Assembly: GCF_025244865.1 (NCBI RefSeq)
Contig: NZ_CP104272.1
Location: 2,914,001 to 2,978,000 of the forward strand
Reading direction: 5' to 3'
DNA length: 64,000 nt
Origin: Arthrobacter sp. zg-Y1110
Lineage (GTDB): Bacteria > Actinomycetota > Actinomycetes > Actinomycetales > Micrococcaceae
In this document: positions 24,051-33,206 of the stretch, piece by piece
Numbering within the stretch: the stretch's first letter is position 1
Layout: each line of letters opens with the position of its first letter
Position numbers and translations under genes: made by a program
The notes under the pieces: model-generated
What the model saw: the letters and a program-made list of their open reading frames with translations, nothing else
Told to the model about the DNA's origin: nothing
Databases searched by the model: none

Positions 24051-24764
24051 ACGCTGTGCGTGGTAGGCAAGGATCTGCAGTTCGGTCGCCATGTCCACTT
24101 TGCGGATCTGGACATCTTCGGGCGCCTGCAGCACTACGGGAGCAAAGCTGAGGATGCTGGTAATGCCGGACTCCACGAGGCGGTCGCATAGATCCTGGGC
24201 AACCTCGGCGGGCACCGAAAGCACCGCCATGTTCGCCTCCGTCTTCGCGAGCACTGCTTCAAGCGAGTCCACCGGGCTGATCCTTAGCCAGCCCACCTCC
24301 TGGCCGATAACCATCGGGTCGGCGTCGAACAGTGCCACAACCTCGAAGCCCCTTGAGCCGAACCCGGGATAGCCTGCCAAGGCACGGCCGAGGTTGCCGG
24401 CTCCTACTATGGCTACCCGCCAATTCAATGTCAGGCCAAGCGCGGCGGAAATCTGTCCGCTGAGATACGGGACGTCATATCCAACGCCGCGGGTCCCGTA
24501 GGACCCCAGATAGGACAGGTCCTTGCGCAGCTTGGGCGAGTTAACTCCGGCCGCTTCGGCCAGCTCTTCAGAGGACACACGTTCTATCCCGTCGGCGAGC
24601 ATGACGGACAGCGCCCTCAAGTAGATAGTCAACCGCGCCAGCGACGCCGGCGGTATGTGCCGTCCTGCACCCGCACCGGCCGACGATGGTCGGGCCGCCT
24701 CGCCGCTGTTGGCCGTTCCGCCCTCCAGGGCGGATCGTTCCGACCGGACTTCCTCGGGTGTCAT
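24006..24764 (-). CDS. rex: Redox-sensing transcriptional repressor Rex
   Basis: 252 residues. A polar N-terminal extension of about 38 residues is followed by the winged-helix domain (SLARLTIYLRALSVM and the recognition region VNSPKLRKDLSYLGSYG), a Rossmann domain with AIVGAGNLGRAL, and a C-terminal swapped helix. Rex binds NADH/NAD+ and releases DNA when NADH rises, controlling respiratory genes. ATG overlaps the glutaredoxin stop as TGATG, so the two are one operon; a GTG one codon upstream is possible. In many actinobacteria hemA follows rex; here the next gene is the convergent repeat-protein gene. Confidence 0.95.
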   Translation of the reverse strand: MTPEEVRSERSALEGGTANSGEAARPSSAGAGAGRHIPPASLARLTIYLRALSVMLADGIERVSSEELAEAAGVNSPKLRKDLSYLGSYGTRGVGYDVPYLSGQISAALGLTLNWRVAIVGAGNLGRALAGYPGFGSRGFEVVALFDADPMVIGQEVGWLRISPVDSLEAVLAKTEANMAVLSVPAEVAQDLCDRLVESGITSILSFAPVVLQAPEDVQIRKVDMATELQILAYHAQRSQVSQIAARARLAR

Positions 24765-25015
24765 CACGCCCCCAGCAGACGCCGCAGCCGTGTTTCGTCG
24801 ATTTTCCAGAAGTCCCGTTGGACGCCGTCGATGAACAACACCGGGATCTCCTCGCCGAAGCGGACGGCGAGTTCCGGGTCATCCTCGGCGCTGCGTTCCT
24901 GCCAGGGAATGCCAAGGTCCTCCCCCACGCGCCGGAGCACCAGGCGGGCGTCTTCGCACAAATGGCAGCCCGGTCGGGTAAGGAGGACGACTTCCGGTCC
25001 GACGGATTCACTCAT
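24764..25015 (-). CDS. Glutaredoxin-like protein (DUF836 type)
   Basis: 83 residues, thioredoxin fold. The redox motif is RPGCHLCEDA near the N-terminus (CHLC), and the cis-Pro loop is EIPVLFIDG. Small proteins of this type are predicted thiol-disulfide oxidoreductases; the partner is unknown. It heads the operon with rex, which fits a redox role. The frame is open far upstream, but that lies over the divergent HAD gene. The ATG at 25015 has TATTTT exactly six bases before it. Confidence 0.85.
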   Translation of the reverse strand: MSESVGPEVVLLTRPGCHLCEDARLVLRRVGEDLGIPWQERSAEDDPELAVRFGEEIPVLFIDGVQRDFWKIDETRLRRLLGA

Positions 25016-25021
25016 ATGTCC

Positions 25022-25027
25022 AAAATA
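25022..25027 (-). promoter_or_regulatory. -10 hexamer TATTTT of glutaredoxin-rex operon
   Basis: TATTTT, GGACAT, ATG; leaderless arrangement, facing the HAD gene promoter 42 bases away. Confidence 0.5.
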
Positions 25028-25069
25028 GCCCCAATACGTCGGATTTCCGCGCTCAGGCCGGGTTTTGCG

Positions 25070-25075
25070 TAGACT
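25070..25075 (+). promoter_or_regulatory. -10 hexamer TAGACT of HAD gene
   Basis: TAGACT, CGGACC, ATG at 25082; leaderless arrangement. Confidence 0.6.
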
Positions 25076-25081
25076 CGGACC

Positions 25082-25894
25082 ATGCCCCGAGCCACTGTAG
25101 TCCGAGCCACCGGAACCACAGACGCCGCGGGCAAACCTGGCGAAGCCGCCTTTTTCGACGTCGACAATACGCTCATGCGCGGTGCCAGCCTGTTCCACGT
25201 GGGCCGGAAAATGTACCAGCGGAAAGTCTTCACGATCCGTGAAGCAGCCGGGTTCGCGAGCAAGCAGCTGAGGTTCATGCTCCAGGGTGAAAACCTCAAG
25301 GACGTCCACTCTGTCCGCGACGCCGCCTTGGCCTTCGCCGTTGGTCTCTCTTCGGAGGATGTGCGCACGCTGGGCGAAGAGGTCTACGACGAAATGATTG
25401 TCTCCAAGATCTGGCCCGGCACCCGGGCCCTGACCCAGCAGCATATGAAGTCCGGCCGGCCGGTTTGGCTGGTCACCGGAACGCCCATCGAAGTTGCTTC
25501 GGTCATCGCCAGCCGGCTCGACCTCACCGGTGCCCTCGGCACTGTCAGCGAGGTCACCGACGGCATGTACACCGGACGCCTGGTGGGTGAGTTCCTGCAT
25601 GGGCCAGCCAAGGCTGCCGGTGTCCGGGCGCTGGCCGAGAAGGAAGGCCTGGATCTGCAAAGCTGCTGGGCGTACAGCGATTCCTACAACGACGTTCCGC
25701 TGCTGAGCCTGGTGGGGCATCCGGTGGCGATCAATCCGGACGCACGCCTGCGCCGTCATGCCCGTGAGCGCAACTGGCCCGTGTACGACTTCCGGTCAGG
25801 CCGGAGGGCAGCAACGCTGGGCCTGAAGTCGGCGACCGTTGCCGGGGCGACGTACGGACTGTGGCGGGGGTTCTCCTGGGTGCGGGCCCGCTGA
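25082..25894 (+). CDS. HAD-IB family phosphatase (SerB-like)
   Basis: 270 residues. The nucleophile motif FFDVDNTLM (D26, D28) is HAD motif I, VTGTP motif II, and YSDSYNDVPLL motif IV with the metal-binding Asp pair. An all-helical cap of the phosphoserine-phosphatase type lies between them. The last 30 residues include a Gly-rich stretch that may contact the membrane. Substrate uncertain: it could act on phosphoserine or a lipid-linked phosphate. Leaderless-type start. Confidence 0.85.
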   Translation: MPRATVVRATGTTDAAGKPGEAAFFDVDNTLMRGASLFHVGRKMYQRKVFTIREAAGFASKQLRFMLQGENLKDVHSVRDAALAFAVGLSSEDVRTLGEEVYDEMIVSKIWPGTRALTQQHMKSGRPVWLVTGTPIEVASVIASRLDLTGALGTVSEVTDGMYTGRLVGEFLHGPAKAAGVRALAEKEGLDLQSCWAYSDSYNDVPLLSLVGHPVAINPDARLRRHARERNWPVYDFRSGRRAATLGLKSATVAGATYGLWRGFSWVRAR

Positions 25895-25936
25895 CAGCCC
25901 AGCAGAGCTGACCGCCCGGCGGCTGCTTAAAAACCG

Positions 25937-25968
25937 GAGCCCGCCTATCCCTAGGGACTGGCGGGCTC
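25937..25968 (-). terminator. Intrinsic terminator of bS22 gene
   Basis: Stem GAGCCCGCC / GGCGGGCTC with a 14-base loop that contains the palindrome TCCCTAGGGA. On the minus strand it is followed by CGGTTTTTAAG, so it ends the leftward bS22 transcript; it may also stall the convergent HAD transcript. Confidence 0.8.
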
Positions 25969-26033
25969 TGCCGTAGCGGACCCAGCACTGCATGTGCAGC
26001 GGGGGCCAGCTGACAACGGTCGCTAAGAAGGAC

Positions 26034-26132
26034 CTACTTCTTATTGCGACGCTGGTGGCGGGTCTTGCGAAGCAGCTTGCGGTGCTTCTTCTTGGCCATA
26101 CGCTTGCGGCGCTTCTTGATTACTGAACCCAC
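26034..26132 (-). CDS. 30S ribosomal protein bS22 (AURKAIP1/COX24 domain)
   Basis: Only 32 residues, too short for most gene finders: it begins VGSVIKKRRKRM, continues AKKKHRKLLRKTRHQRRNKK and stops at TAG. More than half of the residues are Lys or Arg. This matches the tiny actinobacterial small-subunit protein bS22, which sits near the decoding centre in mycobacterial ribosomes. GTG start with GAGGA five bases upstream. It lies next to a BldC-like gene, a pairing usual in actinobacteria, and ends before the terminator at 25937-25968. Confidence 0.93.
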   Translation of the reverse strand: MGSVIKKRRKRMAKKKHRKLLRKTRHQRRNKK

Positions 26133-26341
26133 AGAGTCCTCACAAACTTATTAGGAGTCACCGGTTCCCCTCCCCTGTTGCCGTGGGCACAGGAGCTGGT
26201 TGCCGGTAGTTACTGGCTTTCGGTTAAAACGTTCCTTAACAGGGTACAGCTTCGGGGCTGTGGAATTTGCCAGCCCGGAACAGCAGCCGGGAACGGCGCG
26301 TCCCGGCGCTGTTCAGTGAAGCGGTGTACCCGAGGCAGGGC

Positions 26342-26554
26342 TTAGGCAGTGTCTGTACGCCGGTCAATAACGGCGTCGCGGAGCACCTTCTGGACGGCCG
26401 ATTCAGGCACACGGTAGGACCGGCCGAAACGGACGGCCGGCAGCTCGCCGGAATGGACCAGCCGGTACACAGTCATCTTGGAGACCCGCATGACATCGGC
26501 AACTTCCGATACCGTCAGAAACCGCACATCCGAGAAGTTTCCCTCGTCTGCCAT
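26342..26554 (-). CDS. BldC-like helix-turn-helix regulator
   Basis: 70 residues, essentially one MerR-type winged helix: FLTVSEVADVMRVSKMTVYRLVHSGELPAVRFGRSYRVPESAV. It has no effector domain, as in BldC and excisionase-like proteins, which bind DNA as head-to-tail oligomers. BldC itself controls development in Streptomyces; the role in this organism is not evident. ATG with AAAGGA and GGGA upstream. Neighbour of bS22 in the same direction, 210 bases apart. Confidence 0.85.
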   Translation of the reverse strand: MADEGNFSDVRFLTVSEVADVMRVSKMTVYRLVHSGELPAVRFGRSYRVPESAVQKVLRDAVIDRRTDTA

Positions 26555-26752
26555 TTAGTCCCGTTCCTTTGCTCATTGCCGCCGCTCCCGACAGCAAGCC
26601 ATGTGGGAGCACCTGTGGCTGAAGGATATCGCGTCACCGGCCTGTTGCGACGTGCGTCACTGATGGCCCCGTATGGTCCCTACTGTAGTGGCAGGAGTAA
26701 CCATAGTGGAAGTTCTTTCCGCAGCCACGGGGCCCGGGCCGTGCAAGCCGGC

Positions 26753-28123
<1,371 letters not shown>

Positions 28124-28196
28124 TTAGGACTACGCTAGCCCCGCGGATGCCGGGGATGCGATGCAAGGCGGGCCAAAGTGCCTGCGGGCCGCGTCC

Positions 28197-28676
28197 CTAG
28201 GGCCGGCGGCGGCGGAATTTCGGGAACTGGCCGAACAGGTCGGCGGCCCGCTCTGCGGCCCGTCCCACGGTGCGGCCGAGGTTCTGCACGCCGGCGTCCA
28301 CCGGCAGCGGGCGGGTCTCCGCGGCGCCGGGCACCAGCGCACCGGCCGCCGCGGCAGCCGCGGTGGCGGGTTGGTGGCTTGCCGAAACGGATGCCAGGCG
28401 GGACTCCGTCAGCGACGCGAGGTCAAAGGCCCGCAGCCACAGGACCAGTTCCTCGAGCGGGGCAGTTTCCAGCGAGTAGTACCGGCGCTGGCCTTCGGCC
28501 CGCATGGAGACGAGTCCGGCTTCGCGCAGCACTTTCAGGTGCTTGGAGACCGTGGGCTGGCTGACCTCGAGTTCCTCCACCAGTGTCCCTACGGACTTGT
28601 CGCCGGTACGCAGGGCGCCCAGGATTTCACGCCGCGTACCTTCCGCGATTACTGCAAACACATCGTCAAAGACCAT
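28197..28676 (-). CDS. ArsR family transcriptional regulator
   Basis: 159 residues. The winged helix runs from VFAVIAEGTRREILGAL through VSQPTVSKHLKVLREAGLV to RRYYSLE. No ArsR-type metal-binding Cys motif is present, so a metal sensor is unlikely. The C-terminal 70 residues are Ala/Pro/Arg-rich and probably flexible. The frame opens further upstream, but the ATG at 28676 fits the domain and lies seven bases after TAGGGT. A palindrome at 28702-28716 overlaps the -35 position and may be its own operator. Confidence 0.8.
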   Translation of the reverse strand: MVFDDVFAVIAEGTRREILGALRTGDKSVGTLVEELEVSQPTVSKHLKVLREAGLVSMRAEGQRRYYSLETAPLEELVLWLRAFDLASLTESRLASVSASHQPATAAAAAAGALVPGAAETRPLPVDAGVQNLGRTVGRAAERAADLFGQFPKFRRRRP

Positions 28677-28683
28677 GGCATTT

Positions 28684-28689
28684 ACCCTA
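28684..28689 (-). promoter_or_regulatory. -10 hexamer TAGGGT of arsR-type gene
   Basis: TAGGGT, seven bases, ATG at 28676. The palindrome 28702-28716 covers the region where a -35 would lie. Confidence 0.5.
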
Positions 28690-28701
28690 GCGGATATGGG
28701 A

Positions 28702-28720
28702 CCGGGAGCATCCCGGAGGA
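28702..28720. repeat. 19-bp direct repeat, copy 1 (palindromic core)
   Basis: CCGGGAGCATCCCGGAGGA, identical to 29020-29038. The first 15 bases form the inverted repeat CCGGGA-GCA-TCCCGG. This copy is in the promoter of the ArsR-type gene. Confidence 0.8.
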
Positions 28721-28794
28721 CCACCGTATGCTCGCTGCGGCCGGTGCCTCGTTGCACTGCAGGAGCCGCGGGTTGAACCAGCGGTTCTGCTGGT

Positions 28795-29043
28795 TTACCG
28801 TACGCCGACCGCGTTGTTGATCATGTCCACCAGCTGGTTCGGGTCATCAACCGTGATCACGAGACGGTCAAATTTTTCCGCGGGGTCCAGTGCGATGACG
28901 ACGGCGCGGTCATATCCGGAAATATTCCAGAACTGCTTCCGCCCGCCCGCGTGGAAGGTGCCGGACAGCTTGCCCGGCAGGCCCAGGCCGGGACCCCGCC
29001 AGTTTATCCGTACCCTCAGCCGGGAGCATCCCGGAGGAACCGC
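28795..29043 (-). pseudogene. Remnant of a PH-like domain gene downstream of acuC
   Basis: From just after the acuC stop to TAA at 28795-28797 the minus strand reads 82 sense codons of protein-like character (WRGPGLGLPGKLSGTF, then KQFWNISGYDRAVVIALDP and VDDPNQLVDMINNAV). The pattern resembles the C-terminal half of small bacterial PH-like domain proteins. There is no ATG, GTG or TTG before the conserved part, so the N-terminus is missing. It is in the same frame as acuC, separated only by the acuC TAG. A stem-loop (28776-28795) follows. Alternative: an intact short gene with a non-standard start, or a readthrough extension of AcuC. Confidence 0.45.
29020..29038. repeat. 19-bp direct repeat, copy 2 (palindromic core)
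   Basis: Same 19 bases as 28702-28720, 318 bases away, at the 5' edge of the gene remnant and six bases from the acuC stop. Confidence 0.8.
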
Positions 29044-30252
29044 CTAGTCGAACCACGGATCCAGCCCGTGCAGCGGGAACAATTCCTTGCGGGTCGCCAT
29101 CACGGTCCGGTCGATCTCGTCATTCGGGTCGTAGCCCACTTCCCAGGAACGCCACCAGATATCCGCCCCGTCTCCCAGCGTCTCGCCGGACTTCACGCCG
29201 TGCTTTTCCAGCACGTACTCGCGCCAGGCCGGGGGCAGCGGGGTGGCGGGACGCACCCGCCCGTTGGCAGCCACTGACATCAGCAACGCCCAGGACCGCG
29301 GCACCACGGAGGCGACGTTGTAGCCGCCTCCGCCGGTGGCGATCCAGCGGCCTTCGCACAGGCGGCCGGCCAGGTCGCTGATGGTCAGGGCAGCCTGCCG
29401 CTGGGCCTCCACGCTGACCCGGAGGCTGGTCATGGGATCATCCGTGTGGCTGTCACAGCCGTGCTGGCTGACAATTACTTCCGGAGCAAAGGCCTCAGTC
29501 AGCTGGGGTACCACTGCGTGGAACGCCCGCAGCCAGCCGGCGTCGGTGGTGCGTGCCGGTACGGCGATGTTGACCGCGGTTCCTTCGGCTGCCTTGCCAC
29601 CGGTTTCGTTGGCGAAACCCGTCCCCGGAAACAGGGTCAGGCCGCTTTCATGCAGCGAGATGGTCATAACGCGGGGATCGTCCCAGAAAATGTTCTGCGT
29701 GCCGTCGCCGTGGTGGGCGTCGACGTCGATGTACACCACCCGCTGCACACCCTTGGCAAGGAGCCGCGCGACGGCGGCCGCGGCGTCGTTATAGACGCAG
29801 AATCCGGACGCTTTTTCATAGCCGGCATGATGCATGCCGCCGGCGAAGTTGACCGCGTGTGTCGCCTCGCCGGACAGGATGGCGTCCGCAGCGGCCAGGG
29901 AACCGCCGACCAACCGGGCGCTGGCTTCGTGCATGCCGGCGAAGACCGGCGTGTCCTCGGTACCCAGCCCCAGCAGGGTGTTGCAGTTCGCGGGGTCGGC
30001 TCCGGCGGCCTGCACGGCGCTGATGTAGTCGAAGCCATGGACGGTCAGCAGGTCGGCTGCCGAGGCGACATACGGCTCGGTCATGGAGACCCCTTCGAGG
30101 TCGAAAAGTCCCAATTCACGGGCCAGCCGGGCCGTCAGGTCCAGGCGCGCCGGGCTCATCGGATGGCCTGCGCCGAAGTCGTAAGCCAGCATGGATTCAT
30201 CCCAGACAATGCACGTCGGCATAATGGGAAGGCTTAGCCCGGAACTGATCAT
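29044..30252 (-). CDS. acuC: AcuC-type class I histone-deacetylase-like hydrolase
   Basis: 402 residues. The zinc-deacetylase motifs are HHAGYEKASGFCVYND (tandem catalytic His) and DVDAHHGDGTQ (metal Asp/His), with a C-terminal GGGGYN oxyanion loop. In Bacillus and other bacteria AcuC removes acetyl groups from lysines, including that of acetyl-CoA synthetase; an acs gene lies at 60028 in this window. The ATG at 30252 has TAGCCT exactly six bases before it; an internal ATG at 30222 is an alternative. Confidence 0.88.
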   Translation of the reverse strand: MISSGLSLPIMPTCIVWDESMLAYDFGAGHPMSPARLDLTARLARELGLFDLEGVSMTEPYVASAADLLTVHGFDYISAVQAAGADPANCNTLLGLGTEDTPVFAGMHEASARLVGGSLAAADAILSGEATHAVNFAGGMHHAGYEKASGFCVYNDAAAAVARLLAKGVQRVVYIDVDAHHGDGTQNIFWDDPRVMTISLHESGLTLFPGTGFANETGGKAAEGTAVNIAVPARTTDAGWLRAFHAVVPQLTEAFAPEVIVSQHGCDSHTDDPMTSLRVSVEAQRQAALTISDLAGRLCEGRWIATGGGGYNVASVVPRSWALLMSVAANGRVRPATPLPPAWREYVLEKHGVKSGETLGDGADIWWRSWEVGYDPNDEIDRTVMATRKELFPLHGLDPWFD

Positions 30253-30258
30253 GCAGAC

Positions 30259-30264
30259 AGGCTA
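30259..30264 (-). promoter_or_regulatory. -10 hexamer TAGCCT of acuC
   Basis: TAGCCT, GTCTGC, ATG at 30252; leaderless arrangement. Confidence 0.5.
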
Positions 30265-30362
30265 CGTGATGCGGGCGCTACTCTGATATTGGTGTCCGCG
30301 CCCATCTGCCGGATAAGTGCTACTACTGTGCGGAACCACCGCGGAAAAGAACTGGACCACCC

Positions 30363-31772
30363 ATGGCAATCCCACGGCAATCCCTGCTGGAGAAAGAGCA
30401 GCACAGCGGTCCCGCCATCGTTGCCGGGATCCGCGAGTTTGTGGGCGGGCTGGTCACCGGCCGGCCGGCGCGGCTGGCGCTTATCGTGTTCAGCCTGGTC
30501 ATCCTGCTCTTTACCGCCCTGCTGAGCCTGCCTGCCGCTTCCAGCAGCGGGGAATCCGCCCCGCTGCACGATGCCTTCTTTACCGCTGTATCGGCCGTCT
30601 GCGTCACCGGCCTCACCGTGGTCTCCACCGCCACCTACTGGTCCGCCTTCGGACAGGTGCTGATCCTGATCGCGATCCAGGTGGGCGGTCTGGGCATCCT
30701 GACCCTGGCCTCGCTGCTGGCACTGGCCGTGAACAAGCGGCTCGGCGTCCGCGGCAAGCTCATGGCCCAGGAAGGTATGAACACGGGCCGGCTCGGCGAA
30801 GTGGGCCACCTGCTGCGCATCGTCTTCAGCACCGCCGTCGTAATTGAACTGGCCCTTGCCCTGATCATGGCGCCGCGGTTCATGATCCTGGGTGAGTCCC
30901 CCGGCCAGGCAATCTGGCATGCGGTCTTCTATTCCATTTCCGCGTTCAACAACGCCGGTTTCACGCCGCACTCCGACGGTTTGGTGCCGTACGAAGAAGA
31001 CCTGTGGATCCTGATTCCGCTGATGCTCGGTGTATTTATCGGCTCGCTGGGCTTTCCGGTCATCATGGTCCTGCTGCAGACCCGTGCGCGGGTCAGCAAA
31101 TGGAACCTGCACACCAAGCTGACCGTGCTGGTGTCCTCCATCCTGCTGGTGGCCGGCGCGATAATCTGGGGCGCCTTCGAGTGGTTCAACAGCCGCACCA
31201 TCGGCGACCTGTCCCTGGGGGACAAGATCATCCACTCGATCTTCGCCTCGGTGATGACCCGATCCGGCGGCTTCAACCTGGTCTCCATGACGGACCTGGA
31301 TTCCAGCACCCTGCTCATAACCGACATGCTGATGTTCGCCGGCGGCGGTTCCGCCTCCACGGCAGGCGGCATCAAGGTCACCACCATCGCCGTCCTGTTC
31401 CTGGCCGTGGTGGCCGAGGCCCGGGGCGACTCCGACGTCCGGGCCTTTGGCCGCACCATCCCGCAGGGCGCCATGCGGGTGGCAATCTCGGTGACCATCC
31501 TCGGCGCCACCCTGGTGGCGGTGGCCACGTCGGCATTGCTGGTCATCACCAATGAATCCCTGGAGCCGGTCCTCTTCGAGGTTATTTCCGCCTTCGCCAC
31601 GGTGGGGCTGAGCACCGGCCTCAGCGAAGCCCTGCCGCCGTCCGGAAAGTACGTCCTGTCGATGCTTATGTTCGCCGGACGCGTCGGCACCATCACCCTT
31701 GCCGCGGCACTTGCCGTGCGCCACCGCAGCACCCTCTACCACTACCCCGAAGAAAGGCCGATCATTGGCTGA
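30363..31772 (+). CDS. Potassium uptake channel subunit, KtrB/TrkH type
   Basis: 469 residues with the fourfold M1-P-M2 repeat of the K+ transporter superfamily. The four selectivity-filter loops are visible in order: SAVCVTGLTVV, SAFNNAGFTP, VMTRSGGFNLV and SAFATVGLSTG, each with the conserved glycine. The length and simple ends suit KtrB rather than TrkH. It moves K+, often with Na+, and needs the cytoplasmic RCK subunit encoded next door. No clear ribosome site before the ATG; a leader of a few tens of bases is likely. Confidence 0.9.
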   Translation: MAIPRQSLLEKEQHSGPAIVAGIREFVGGLVTGRPARLALIVFSLVILLFTALLSLPAASSSGESAPLHDAFFTAVSAVCVTGLTVVSTATYWSAFGQVLILIAIQVGGLGILTLASLLALAVNKRLGVRGKLMAQEGMNTGRLGEVGHLLRIVFSTAVVIELALALIMAPRFMILGESPGQAIWHAVFYSISAFNNAGFTPHSDGLVPYEEDLWILIPLMLGVFIGSLGFPVIMVLLQTRARVSKWNLHTKLTVLVSSILLVAGAIIWGAFEWFNSRTIGDLSLGDKIIHSIFASVMTRSGGFNLVSMTDLDSSTLLITDMLMFAGGGSASTAGGIKVTTIAVLFLAVVAEARGDSDVRAFGRTIPQGAMRVAISVTILGATLVAVATSALLVITNESLEPVLFEVISAFATVGLSTGLSEALPPSGKYVLSMLMFAGRVGTITLAAALAVRHRSTLYHYPEERPIIG

Positions 31773-32433
31773 CAGACCTCCCCACAATGCACCGGTCCTG
31801 GTCATCGGACTCGGCCGATTCGGTGCCGCCACCGCCGAGCAGCTTGTCCGGCAGGGCCGCGAGGTGTTGGCCGTGGAACGCGATCCGGCGCTCGTCCAGA
31901 AGGCTTCCGGCCTGCTGACGCACGTGGTCCAGGCCGACGCGACCAACATCGAGGCACTCAAGCAGCTGGGCGCCGAGGACTTCTCCGCCGCCGTCGTGGG
32001 CGTGGGCACCTCGATCGAGTCCAGCGTGCTGATCACCGTGAACCTGGTGGACCTGGGCATTGAGCACCTGTGGGTCAAGGCCATCACGCCGGCGCACGGC
32101 AAGATCCTTACCCGCATCGGGGCGAACCACGTGATCTACCCGGAGGCCGACGCCGGACGGCGGGCCGCGCACCTGGTCGGGGGCCGCATGCTGGACTTCA
32201 TCGAGTTCGATGACGGTTTCGCAATCGTGAAGATGTACCCGCCGAAGGAGACGCAGGGCTTCACCCTGGGCGAGTCCAATGTGCGGGCGAAGTACGGCGT
32301 CACCGTGGTCGGCGTGAAATCCCCCGGTGAGGACTTCACCTACGCGCAGCCCGATACCAAGGTCTCCAGCCGCGACACCCTGATCGTGTCCGGGCACGTG
32401 GATCTGCTGGAACGGTTTGCGGCCCGGCCGTAG
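31765..32433 (+). CDS. Potassium uptake regulatory subunit, KtrA/TrkA type
   Basis: 222 residues: an N-terminal RCK Rossmann domain (VIGLGRFGAATAEQL, acidic ribose-binding VERDP) and a C-terminal TrkA-C domain from about residue 140. The octameric ring gates the membrane subunit in response to ATP/ADP or NAD(H). The TTG at 31765 is the start that fits: AAAGG lies eight bases upstream and it overlaps the end of the channel gene by eight bases, so the subunits are co-translated. Confidence 0.9.
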   Translation: MADRPPHNAPVLVIGLGRFGAATAEQLVRQGREVLAVERDPALVQKASGLLTHVVQADATNIEALKQLGAEDFSAAVVGVGTSIESSVLITVNLVDLGIEHLWVKAITPAHGKILTRIGANHVIYPEADAGRRAAHLVGGRMLDFIEFDDGFAIVKMYPPKETQGFTLGESNVRAKYGVTVVGVKSPGEDFTYAQPDTKVSSRDTLIVSGHVDLLERFAARP

Positions 32434-32472
32434 GTCGGTTTTCCTGTTGCCTGCCGGGCCGCCTTCAGGGGA

Positions 32473-32591
32473 GGCTCCGGCGGCGGGGCACCTGCGGGTC
32501 GCCTCCAGGCATGGCTCCGGCGGCGGGCACCTGCGGGTCGGCTTCAGGCATGGCTCCGGCGGCAGGGCACCTGCGGGTCGCCTCCAGGCAT
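32473..32591. repeat. Left 39-40 bp tandem array
   Basis: Three units starting GGCTCCGGCGGC and containing CACCTGCGGGTCG, at 32473, 32513 and 32552; a fourth unit at 32592 runs into the inverted arm. Confidence 0.85.
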
Positions 32592-32593
32592 GT

Positions 32594-32656
32594 CTCCGGC
32601 GGCAACGAAATTCCTCGCTCGCAGAGCTCGCTTGGAATATTAAAGCCGCCTCCGCC
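32594..32656 (+). repeat. Inverted repeat, left arm (63 bp)
   Basis: Matches the reverse complement of 33143-33206 except for one single-base indel and one substitution. Contains the AT-richer core GGAATATTAAAGCCGCC. Confidence 0.9.
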
Positions 32657-32999
32657 ACGCCTTACGGCGGTTAGCACCTGCACGAGCGTCGCCTGCAGAG
32701 CAAGTCAGAGCTACGGGGTCAGTTGGTTCGTAGCTTCCGATGCCCGGGCCGCTGTGCACGGGCACCGGACTCGCTGATGCGTGCAATCACCCGAGGCATA
32801 GGCGCCAGCAGGAATCAGAGCAGCCCGCACAGCCGACAGCGCCGGTGATGCCTGTCGACCGAACGCAAAACCCTGCGGTTTGTGTAAAGACCCTGCGGTT
32901 TGTGCACTTCCCTCCGCCGCGCGGCGCAGGGATTGCCACAAACCGCAGGGAACCCGACAAACCGAAGGGATCCTGGGCGCAGTGCTGGCCTTGCAGCGT

Positions 33000-33154
33000 C
33001 ACCCGTCCGCCCGAAGGGATCCTGACAGAGGCGGCAGCGGCACCCGTCCGCCCGAAGGGATCCTGACAGAGGCGGCAGCGGCACCCGTCCGGCCGCAGGG
33101 CCTGGCCGAGGCGGCAGCGGCACCCGTCCGGCCGAAGGGCCTGGCGGAGGCGGC
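33000..33154. repeat. Right 39-41 bp tandem array
   Basis: Units start CACCCGTCCG at 33000, 33041, 33082 and 33121. The first two are identical over 41 bases; the third is 39 bases and the last merges with the inverted arm. Confidence 0.9.
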
Positions 33155-33206
33155 TTTAATATTCCGAGCGAGCTCTGCGAGCGTAGGAATTTCGTTGCCG
33201 CCGGAG
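33143..33206 (-). repeat. Inverted repeat, right arm (64 bp)
   Basis: Partner of 32594-32656; the two arms enclose 486 bases. Confidence 0.9.

Noticed and set aside
25016..25759. Extension of the glutaredoxin frame to 331 codons
   Set aside because: The extra part is antisense to the HAD gene and has no family character; the 83-residue protein is the known domain length.
32740..33066. 108-codon open frame inside the repeat mosaic
   Set aside because: Its C-terminal half only translates the 41-bp repeat units and it has no ribosome site or family resemblance.
32594..33206. Insertion sequence with terminal inverted repeats
   Set aside because: The arms look like element ends, but there is no transposase, no target duplication that I can see, and tandem arrays lie on both outer sides. 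Kept as an unclassified repeat.
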